The translations under genes were made by a program, and so were the position numbers. This document shows positions 1-4,798 of a DNA stretch of 6,943 bases, piece by piece; within the stretch, counting starts at the first letter, position 1, and every line of letters begins with the position of its first letter. The notes beneath the pieces were generated by a model. That model had not been told where the DNA came from, searched no databases, and saw only the letters and a program-made list of their open reading frames with translations. Source of the DNA: CAVZLD01 sp964522605 (GTDB taxonomy: Bacteria; Planctomycetota; Planctomycetia; Pirellulales; Pirellulaceae); contig CAZFWV010000359.1 of NCBI GenBank assembly GCA_964522605.1, positions 1 to 6,943 on the forward strand. The letters are read 5' to 3'.

Positions 1-288
1 GACAGCAGATGATGCATGCACAACATCTGGTGGCTCGCTAAGACTTTTTCAGCAGCCTCGAAACGGGGCGAGGGGAGCCAGAGTGGATCGGGTCCGCTAC
101 GGACGAGCCGGTCAGATTTCCATCAGCCGTCTCGCGAGGTTCCTAAATCTCGGGGCATCGCCCGGCACCGGGCCGCTCGTTTCCGGAGGTTGCGGCCAGC
201 GACAACCACGTGCAGAAGTGAACCTCGCCTGCCGGCTGTGGGTTAAGCGACTCGCCAAATTTCCTCGAATTCGACACGAATACGTGGC
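1..288. other. Upstream non-coding stretch, possible end of a preceding gene
   Basis: I see no convincing gene here. One frame closes with a TAA at 39-41 after 12 readable codons (QQMMHAQHLVAR), which could be the C-terminus of an upstream gene; too little is present to judge. Another frame stays open from base 2 to 553, but it runs through a promoter and a terminator, is rich in Arg, Pro and Gly, and shows no recognisable protein pattern, so I treat it as chance openness in GC-rich DNA. The stretch holds several inverted repeats: GTCCG/CGGAC at 92-104, GCCCG/CGGGC at 160-173, GGTTG/CAACC at 188-207, and a long-range pair at 134-142/220-228. Some could be enhancer sites for the sigma-54 promoter at 289. 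Confidence 0.5.
134..228. repeat. Long-range 9-bp inverted repeat enclosing smaller hairpins
   Basis: GCGAGGTTC at 134-142 is exactly complementary to GAACCTCGC at 220-228. Between them lie a GC hairpin (GCCCG/CGGGC, 160-164 and 169-173, 4-nt loop) and GGTTG-N10-CAACC (188-192 and 203-207). As RNA this could fold into a closed, branched structure. As DNA the GGTTG-N10-CAACC dyad, about 110-125 bp upstream of the predicted sigma-54 start site, sits at the distance usual for enhancer-binding proteins. I do not recognise it as a known RNA family or riboswitch, and dyads of this size can arise by chance in GC-rich DNA. Confidence 0.3.
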
Positions 289-305
289 TTGGCACAGCCT
301 TTGCA
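289..305 (+). promoter_or_regulatory. Sigma-54 (RpoN) -24/-12 promoter
   Basis: TTGGCAC at 289-295, then five bases, then TTGCA at 301-305. The invariant GG (291-292) and GC (303-304) are 12 bases apart, exactly as sigma-54 requires, and both boxes match the consensus TTGGCAC-N5-TTGCW essentially completely. Transcription would begin near base 315-316 on the + strand. The first thing downstream is a non-coding stretch closed by an intrinsic terminator, not a gene. Sigma-54 promoters need an ATP-dependent enhancer-binding activator; its gene is not in this window. Confidence 0.75.
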
Positions 306-337
306 TAAGGTACAGAAGTTCGAATGATGTTCAGAGA

Positions 338-389
338 ACACGGGGGCCGGTGCTCAGAAGAGGCAAACACGGGGTCGGTTCTGAAGAGG
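338..389 (+). repeat. Imperfect tandem direct repeat inside the candidate RNA
   Basis: Copy 1 (338-363, 26 nt) and copy 2 (367-389, 23 nt) both start with ACACGGGG and end with GAAGAGG, and share a CGGT core and a CT before the final box. They are three bases apart and differ by small deletions and a few substitutions. Such a doubled unit suggests two binding sites for a protein or target RNA, or a recent tandem duplication. Confidence 0.55.
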
Positions 390-503
390 TCTCTGAATTC
401 ACGCGGAAACGTGCTCAGTTCTACGGTTCGACGGAAGCAGAGAAGCCGTCGGGACAGAGATTGCAGGCACGCCGGAGAACGACGGCACGAAATCCGCGAT
501 TGC

Positions 504-547
504 CAGGCGGGCTGGGGAAAACTTCCCACGCCCGCCTGTTTTGTTTT
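504..547 (+). terminator. Strong intrinsic (Rho-independent) terminator
   Basis: CAGGCGGGC (504-512) pairs perfectly with GCCCGCCTG (530-538). After a 2x2 internal loop, GGGAA (515-519) pairs with TTCCC (523-527), leaving a 3-nt loop. The stem is followed directly by TTTTGTTTT (539-547). There is no matching T-tract on the other strand, so it ends + strand transcripts only. No gene ends just upstream, so its substrate is most likely the RNA started by the sigma-54 promoter at 289. Confidence 0.88.
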
Positions 548-569
548 GAGTGACTTAGAATGATACACT
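541..569 (+). promoter_or_regulatory. Sigma-70-type promoter with extended -10 for the first operon
   Basis: TTGTTT (541-546) as -35, a 17-bp spacer, and TACACT (564-569) as -10, preceded by TG one base upstream (561-562), the extended -10 signature. The -35 lies inside the T-tract of the preceding terminator, so one operon appears to start exactly where the previous transcript stops. The predicted start near 576 gives a leader of about 208 nt before the ATG at 784. ACACT/AGTGT (565-569 and 579-583) overlaps the -10 and could be a small operator. Planctomycete promoter consensus is poorly known, so confidence is moderate. Confidence 0.45.
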
Positions 570-600
570 GGATCGAAAAGTGTTGCATTCTGATACGCTC

Positions 601-626
601 GTCGACCCATGTCTGATTGGGTCGGC
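601..626 (+). other. Hairpin in the leader of the first operon
   Basis: GTCGACCCA (601-609) can pair with TGGGTCGGC (618-626): nine pairs, one of them G-U, with an 8-nt loop. No T-tract follows, so it is not a classical terminator. It lies in the untranslated leader and could affect mRNA stability or bind a protein. No known riboswitch motif is seen in 548-783. Confidence 0.35.
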
Positions 627-783
627 GGACATCAGGCGGCGTCTTTCGGGGTGCACCGGGGGATGATTGCCCGGGCCGGCTGAGTACATCGCGAACGGGC
701 GGCGCGTTTACCTTGAAACGGGGGCCATGATCCCATCTGCCCCTGGCGCCGCGAATCTTCTCTTCCTAGATTGGTTGCTTTCC

Positions 784-2490
784 ATGTCAATCACGCCCGC
801 GAGATCGCGATGCTGCGCCGTCTTCGTCCTGCTGGTGGCGGAGTGGCTGGGGCTCAACGCGTCCGGATGGGCGGCTGAGGAGCGATTGGGGGGAAGAACC
901 AATGCCAACGTGCCGCCTCAGGTCGAAGCGATCGATACGTGGATTCGCCAGGGCTGGCAGGCGAGCGGTGTTCGTCCCGCGCCCGCGGCGGAGGACGGGG
1001 AATATTGCCGGCGCGTCTTTCTGGATCTGATCGGTCGAGTCCCCACGGTCACCGAATTGCGGCAGTACGAAGGCGATCGGAGCCCGCAGAAGCAGCGACG
1101 TCTGGTCCAGAGGCTGCTGAACGACGAGGCCTATCGGGCGGAACGGGTGCGGTATTGGGCGGTGCTGTGGACGAATCTCTTGATTGGTCGCGCCGGCGGC
1201 GAATCGCGGGAGGGGTTCGTCAGTCGCGCGGGGATGGCCGCCTATCTGGAGGAAGCCTTTGCGGAAAACCGGCCGTACGATCGCATGGTTTATGAGTTGA
1301 TCGCGGCCACGGGCGCGAATCGTCCGGATGCTCCGGGATTCAACGGCGCCGTCAACTTTCTGACGGGAAAGCTGGAAGATCGCGCGACGCAGGCGACGGC
1401 GCAAACGGCACGCCTCTTTCTCGGCCTGCAGGTGCAGTGCACACAATGCCACAACCATCCGTTCAATGATTGGAAGCAGAGCCAATTCTGGGGACTGAGT
1501 TCCTTCTTCCGACAGGCGGTCGTCCTGCGCCGATTCGAGCCGGGCGCTCGGGACCTCCGATTCGTCGAACTGGCCGATCAGGACTTTGCAGGCGAAGATC
1601 GACCACGCGAGCCGGAGACGGCGCGCGTGTACTACGAGCTGCGCAACGGCAAGCTCGAGGCCGCCTTTCCGGTGTTTGTCGACGGAACCGAGATCAGTCA
1701 CAGTGGCTACCTCGAGGAGGTCAACCGGCGTGAACAATTGGCCCGATTGGTGACGCAGTCGGAATATTTGCCTCAGGCACTCGTGAATCGCCTTTGGGCT
1801 CACTTCCTCGGGTACGGATTCACGAAGCCGGTTGATGATCTTGGACCGCACAATCCACCGACGCATCCCGAGTTGTTTGCCTATCTAGCGGAACAATTCA
1901 AACAGCACAGCTTCGATCTGAAGCAGTTGATGGAGTGGATCGTCCTGAGTGAGCCGTATGGACGATCGAGTCGAATTCAGCGGCAGAACGAGGAAGACGA
2001 TCCGACGCGCGGCCAGCCACCGCGATTCAGCCACTTCTACGTTCGTCAGATGACGGCCGAACAACTGTACTCGTCGTTGCTCGTGGCGAGTCGGGCCGAT
2101 TCTTTGCAGGGCGATGCGGACCAACAGGCGCGAGCCCGCGAGCAGTGGCTGCGCCAGTTTACGCTCGTGTTGGGGACCGACGAAGGGGACGATGCAACGA
2201 CGTTTGACGGGACCATTACGCAGACCTTGATGATGTTCAATGGTTCGTTGATGAAGCAGGCGACGAGTCTGGATCAGGGCAGCTTCCTGGCAAGTGTGCT
2301 GTCCGATTCGCGTCTTCGTCCTGTCCAGAAAGTGCAGGAGCTGTTTCTCGCGGCCTTCGCGCGACGACCGACCAGCCGAGAGCTGCGGATGGCGCAGCAG
2401 TTGCTAGCCTCAGCACCCGATGATGCAACGGTGTGGCAGGATTTCTGGTGGGCGCTACTGAACAGTAACGAGTTTCTTTTGATTCGCTAA
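784..2490 (+). CDS. Secreted PSCyt2/PSD1 (DUF1549/DUF1553) domain protein
   Basis: A 568-residue exported protein of the planctomycete PSCyt2 (DUF1549) plus PSD1 (DUF1553) family, whose biochemical role is unknown. From the ATG at 784 the N-terminus is a good Sec signal peptide: a basic start, a hydrophobic core (about residues 11-26), and likely cleavage after SGWAA near residue 31. PSCyt2 spans about 47-260 and holds the cytochrome-like CTQCH motif at 219-223, followed by NHPF, close to the family's usual CxxCHDHPF. PSD1 spans about 310-565, with VNRLW at 334-338, the typical DD-G-HNPP-HPEL block, and a NSNEFLL ending. The family's frequent N-terminal PSCyt1 domain and central inserts are absent, so this is the short form. 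An in-frame ATG at 727, with G-rich sequence just upstream, and a TTG at 667 would extend it but bury the signal peptide. No clear Shine-Dalgarno site precedes 784. The DUF1501 gene follows after 17 nt, the usual partner order. A single CxxCH may bind heme c, but this is unproven for the family. Confidence 0.92.
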   Translation: MSITPARSRCCAVFVLLVAEWLGLNASGWAAEERLGGRTNANVPPQVEAIDTWIRQGWQASGVRPAPAAEDGEYCRRVFLDLIGRVPTVTELRQYEGDRSPQKQRRLVQRLLNDEAYRAERVRYWAVLWTNLLIGRAGGESREGFVSRAGMAAYLEEAFAENRPYDRMVYELIAATGANRPDAPGFNGAVNFLTGKLEDRATQATAQTARLFLGLQVQCTQCHNHPFNDWKQSQFWGLSSFFRQAVVLRRFEPGARDLRFVELADQDFAGEDRPREPETARVYYELRNGKLEAAFPVFVDGTEISHSGYLEEVNRREQLARLVTQSEYLPQALVNRLWAHFLGYGFTKPVDDLGPHNPPTHPELFAYLAEQFKQHSFDLKQLMEWIVLSEPYGRSSRIQRQNEEDDPTRGQPPRFSHFYVRQMTAEQLYSSLLVASRADSLQGDADQQARAREQWLRQFTLVLGTDEGDDATTFDGTITQTLMMFNGSLMKQATSLDQGSFLASVLSDSRLRPVQKVQELFLAAFARRPTSRELRMAQQLLASAPDDATVWQDFWWALLNSNEFLLIR

Positions 2491-2495
2491 GCGAT

Positions 2496-2501
2496 GAGGA
2501 G
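2496..2501 (+). promoter_or_regulatory. Shine-Dalgarno site for the DUF1501 gene
   Basis: GAGGAG, six bases before the GTG at 2508. The next in-frame ATG (2517) would be 15 bases away, too far, so this site favours the GTG start. Confidence 0.7.
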
Positions 2502-2507
2502 CTTTCC

Positions 2508-3797
2508 GTGCGTTCGATGAATCCCCTCGGCCAACGAAGCGTGCCTGCGGGTATGAGCCGGCGTCATTTCCTGCAACACTTGGCGGGAGCGACGACCATG
2601 GCCTTGCCGGCGTTATCTCTGACAAACAGTTTGCAGCTTCACGCGGGCGAACTGCAGCGGCGGGAGAAGGCTGCCATCTTATTGTGGATGGGGGGCGGTC
2701 CTTCGACGATTGACCTTTGGGATCTGAAGCCGGGAGCGGCGACCGGTGGACCGTTCCGCCCGATTCGCACCTCGGGTGACGTAGAGATCTGCGAGCATCT
2801 GCCACGGCTCGCTCAGCAGATGCATCACTTGGCGATCGTTCGCTCGATGAGCACGCAAGAGGCGGATCATGGGCGCGGCCGCTATTACATGCACACGGGT
2901 TTTGTTCCCAATCCGAATATCGAACACCCCGGATACGGATCGGTCATTGCGCACGAACTATTGGACACGCGATCGGACCTCGACCTGCCCGCATTCGTTT
3001 CTGTCGGGGGAGGCAGCGTCGGACCCGGATTTCTGGGAATGGCCTGGGCTCCGTTTGTGGTGGAGTCGAGCGGTGAGATTCGCAACCTGCAACTGGGGGT
3101 GGAGCCGCCGCGGTTTGAGCGACGCATGGCAGCACTCCGATTGCTCGAACAGAGTTTCGTCGATCAGCAGCGCGGGCCCGCGGCCGGCGATCACGCCAAG
3201 ATCCTGGACAAGACGGTTCGGTTGATGACGAGTCAACAGTTGAATGCGTTTCAGGTCCGCTCGGAACCCGAGAACGTGCAGCAGCGGTATGGAAAGAATG
3301 GATTCGGCCGCGGTTGCCTCATGGCCCGTCGCCTGGTGGAGGCGGGAGTGCCCTTTGTAGAAGTCGATCTGGGCGGATGGGATAACCACAGCAACATTTT
3401 TCCCACGCTCCAGAACGAGAAACTCCCGACGCTGGATCAGGCGATGAGTGCCCTGGTGGAAGACCTGGAGCAGCGCGGGCGACTGCAGGATACGGTGGTC
3501 ATCTGGATGGGTGAATTCGGCCGCACGCCGCGGATCAACGGCAATACGGGACGCGACCACTGGGCCCGGGCCTGGAGTGTTGTGCTGGGTGGCGGAGGCC
3601 TGCGAGGTGGAATCGCGGTGGGACAGACGAACGCGGATGGGACCCAGGTCGAGACCGAGCCGTACAGTTCGCAAGACCTCATGGCGACGGTCTGCCAGGC
3701 CCTCGGAATCTCCCTGGAGACGACGTTCACCAGTCGTAACGGCCGGCCGATGAAGATCGCCAATGGAGGCCGTGTGATTCGGGAGTTGTGGGCGTAG
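2508..3797 (+). CDS. Tat-exported DUF1501 protein, alkaline-phosphatase-like fold
   Basis: A 429-residue DUF1501 family protein, related to the sulfatase/alkaline phosphatase superfamily; its substrate is unknown. The N-terminus carries a twin-arginine signal, SRRHFLQ at 17-23, followed by a mildly hydrophobic stretch (about 25-44) and a likely cleavage site near HAGE (45-48), so it is probably exported folded, perhaps with metals bound. Family blocks are intact: LLWMGGGPSTIDLWD (58-72), HGRGRYYMHTGF (121-132), GGWDNH (289-294), and EFGRTPRINGNTGRDHW (336-352). By analogy with the superfamily, the Ser/Thr after GGGP and the Asp/His residues of GGWDNH and GRDHW are candidate nucleophile and metal ligands. 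Length is normal for the family. The GTG start is chosen because of the well-placed GAGGAG; ATGs at codons 4 and 16 would also keep the Tat motif. It lies 17 nt after the PSCyt2/PSD1 gene and is surely co-transcribed with it. The PSCyt2/PSD1-DUF1501 pair is one of the commonest planctomycete gene pairs, implying a joint extracytoplasmic function that has not been established. Confidence 0.93.
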   Translation: MRSMNPLGQRSVPAGMSRRHFLQHLAGATTMALPALSLTNSLQLHAGELQRREKAAILLWMGGGPSTIDLWDLKPGAATGGPFRPIRTSGDVEICEHLPRLAQQMHHLAIVRSMSTQEADHGRGRYYMHTGFVPNPNIEHPGYGSVIAHELLDTRSDLDLPAFVSVGGGSVGPGFLGMAWAPFVVESSGEIRNLQLGVEPPRFERRMAALRLLEQSFVDQQRGPAAGDHAKILDKTVRLMTSQQLNAFQVRSEPENVQQRYGKNGFGRGCLMARRLVEAGVPFVEVDLGGWDNHSNIFPTLQNEKLPTLDQAMSALVEDLEQRGRLQDTVVIWMGEFGRTPRINGNTGRDHWARAWSVVLGGGGLRGGIAVGQTNADGTQVETEPYSSQDLMATVCQALGISLETTFTSRNGRPMKIANGGRVIRELWA

Positions 3798-3829
3798 GCG
3801 TTGTGTTCCTGGGTCCGGTGATGCCCCGA

Positions 3830-3841
3830 AGACGCGCGTCT
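3830..3841. repeat. 12-bp perfect palindrome
   Basis: AGACGCGCGTCT is self-complementary with no spacer, 33 bases after the DUF1501 stop. Without a loop it is a poor RNA hairpin; it could be a dimeric protein-binding site or chance in GC-rich DNA. Confidence 0.3.
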
Positions 3842-3864
3842 GTAAGTGGCACATTTCGTCGGTT

Positions 3865-3946
3865 CGTAGCCGAATTCGTGAGAATTCGGAAGCATTGTTG
3901 GGGGCCCGCCGCTCGAGAGCTCCGAATTCTCACGAATTCGGCTACG
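3865..3946. repeat. 26-bp perfect inverted repeat with palindromic arms (REP/MITE-like)
   Basis: Bases 3865-3890 are perfectly complementary to 3921-3946, giving a 26-bp stem with a 30-base loop (3891-3920). Each arm also contains its own 8-bp inverted repeat, CCGAATTC-N4-GAATTCGG (3870-3889 and 3922-3941). As + strand RNA the first arm would be capped by GUGA, a GNRA-type tetraloop. The element can therefore fold as one long hairpin or two short ones. It has no T-tract on either side and lies between two operons of the same direction. Perfect arms around an unrelated loop suggest a mobile or gene-converted intergenic repeat. Chance openness makes several frames read through the arms as short spurious ORFs. 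From memory, translations resembling these occur in many planctomycete hypothetical proteins, which would fit a dispersed repeat, but I cannot verify that here. Confidence 0.85.
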
Positions 3947-4062
3947 TGCAACTTCAAATCACGCCGGTCCCGTGGCAGCTCCCTGGGGGCAGGAATCCTC
4001 GCCGAGATCACGACCGGTTCCCCGCTGGCGACACGCGACGGTCGCTTTCTCCGGCGAAACTT

Positions 4063-4091
4063 GTGACCAATAGGGCTCGGTTCGTTACAAT
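4063..4091 (+). promoter_or_regulatory. Sigma-70-type promoter for the sigma-factor operon
   Basis: GTGACC (4063-4068; TGAC matches the -35 core), a 17-bp spacer, and TACAAT (4086-4091; five of six bases match TATAAT). The predicted start near 4098 leaves a leader of about 163 nt before the ATG at 4262. It looks like a housekeeping promoter. I found no GGAAC/GTC-type ECF promoter at proper spacing, so autoregulation is not supported by sequence. Confidence 0.5.
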
Positions 4092-4261
4092 AAAGGCGTC
4101 TTCTCTGGATCGGCCCTCGGGGGGCGCCGTCGCGTGCCCGGGAACGAAGACGGAACGGAATTTGCCCATTAATCCCGGTACGGGTCGCGGATCGGTTATT
4201 CGGCGGAGGACCTTCCGCGCCGCGAGTTGAGTACTTTCACCCAACCGGTACGTTCTGTCTT

Positions 4262-4798
4262 ATGTCCACGACCCGTGACCTGTCGACGACTCCGGATGCC
4301 GCCAGCCAGGATGCGGCTGAGCGACTGATTGCGGAGCACCAGGCTGGCATCTGGCGGTACTTGCGCGCGTTAGGTTGCGATGTGGCCGAGGCGGACGACT
4401 TGACGCAGGACACCTTTTTGGCGGTCCTGCAGCGTCCCTTCAAGAAATACAGTGCCGCTGCGACTGCTGCCTATCTTCGAAGGGTTGCATACAACCGCTT
4501 TATCAGTGCGCGTCGGCGATCCGGACGTGTAGTACTGGTGGAGCAGATCGAGGAAATCGATCGGGCTTGGGGTCGCCTGGTTTCCGACGACCAGGGAGAG
4601 GCCTTGCTGGAGGCGCTAAAGGGCTGTCTGGAAGATCTGACGCAGCGGGCGCGGATGGCGTTGGAGATGCGCTTTCGCGATCGATCTTCGCGTTTGGAGA
4701 TCGCTGCTGCGTTGGAGATTACGGAGCACGGCGCTAAGAACTTGATGCAACGGGCAAAGAAACAGTTGCGGAACTGTATCGAAGGAAAACTTACATGA
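4262..4798 (+). CDS. ECF-type RNA polymerase sigma factor
   Basis: A 178-residue sigma-70 family factor of the ECF group. It recruits RNA polymerase to a specific promoter set, normally when released from an anti-sigma partner. The sigma-2 region covers about 20-88, with DDLTQDTF at 45-52 (the core-binding helix) and a following region (YLRRVAYNRFISARRR, 71-86) that recognises and melts the -10. A linker at about 89-112 follows. The sigma-4 region covers about 115-173, with LEDLTQRARMALEMRF and the helix-turn-helix at about 142-170 (RLEIAAALEITEHGAKNLMQRA) reading the -35. There is no sigma-3 domain and no C-terminal extension, so the size is standard. The start is the first ATG in frame; no clear Shine-Dalgarno site precedes it. 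Its stop overlaps the next gene's start as ATGA, so the two are translationally coupled, the arrangement typical of sigma/anti-sigma pairs. I cannot assign an ECF subgroup; a planctomycete-specific one is likely. Target promoters are unknown. Confidence 0.95.
   Translation: MSTTRDLSTTPDAASQDAAERLIAEHQAGIWRYLRALGCDVAEADDLTQDTFLAVLQRPFKKYSAAATAAYLRRVAYNRFISARRRSGRVVLVEQIEEIDRAWGRLVSDDQGEALLEALKGCLEDLTQRARMALEMRFRDRSSRLEIAAALEITEHGAKNLMQRAKKQLRNCIEGKLT
4782..4786 (+). promoter_or_regulatory. Shine-Dalgarno site for the membrane PSCyt2/PSD1 gene
   Basis: AAGGA, eight bases before the ATG at 4795, inside the last codons of the sigma-factor gene. It supports this start despite the 4-bp overlap. 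Confidence 0.6.

Larger units (their letters stand above)
316..547 (+). ncRNA. Candidate sigma-54-dependent small RNA, about 230 nt
   Basis: The interval lies between a near-perfect sigma-54 promoter and a strong intrinsic terminator, with no persuasive reading frame. The only ATG frame (from 324) and the long GTG frame both run straight through the terminator hairpin and lack protein-like composition. The predicted RNA has a purine-rich 5' part with two imperfect copies of a roughly 25-nt unit (338-363 and 367-389). A string of hairpins follows: CTGA/TCAG with CACG/CGTG (393-418), CGACGG/CCGTCG with an 11-nt loop (429-451), GCCG/CGGC (471-486), and the terminator stem (504-538). It does not look like tmRNA, RNase P RNA, SRP RNA or a riboswitch I know. 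The alternative is a 5' leader with an attenuator ahead of the gene at 784. Function is unknown; a trans-acting regulator is an inference. Confidence 0.5.
3798..4261. other. Intergenic region between the two operons
   Basis: These 464 bases contain no convincing gene. They hold a 12-bp palindrome (3830-3841), a long nested inverted repeat (3865-3946), a sigma-70-type promoter (4063-4091) and a leader of about 160 nt for the sigma-factor gene. The leader contains small GC hairpins (CCCG/CGGG at 4174-4184; GCGGA/TCCGC at 4203-4218). No intrinsic terminator with a T-tract is visible after the DUF1501 gene; the long inverted repeat may protect or end that transcript instead. Confidence 0.6.

Noticed and set aside
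83..553. Open frame of 156 codons on the + strand, and an overlapping 155-codon frame on the - strand (143-610)
   Set aside because: Both cross the sigma-54 promoter and the terminator stem, start without ribosome sites, and are Arg/Pro/Gly-rich with no family pattern.
601..626. Hairpin as a second terminator
   Set aside because: No T-tract follows and the leader continues to the operon; kept only as a leader hairpin.
787..1866. 359-codon antisense frame inside the first PSCyt2/PSD1 gene
   Set aside because: The + strand frame has clear domains and a signal peptide; long antisense frames are expected opposite GC-rich coding sequence.
2958..3854. 298-codon antisense frame across the DUF1501 gene
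   Set aside because: Shadow of a well-conserved + strand gene; no start context or recognisable protein features.
3727..4066. Short frames on both strands across the inverted repeat
   Set aside because: Their protein similarity to each other comes only from the repeat arms; no ribosome sites and no domain. Treated as repeat-derived artefacts.
4141..4190. GGAAC words that could be the -35 of an autoregulated ECF promoter
   Set aside because: No matching -10 (GTC-like) box at 16-17 bases from either GGAAC.
4008..4244. Short frames on both strands in the leader of the sigma-factor gene
   Set aside because: They overlap the predicted promoter and leader and show no protein-like pattern.
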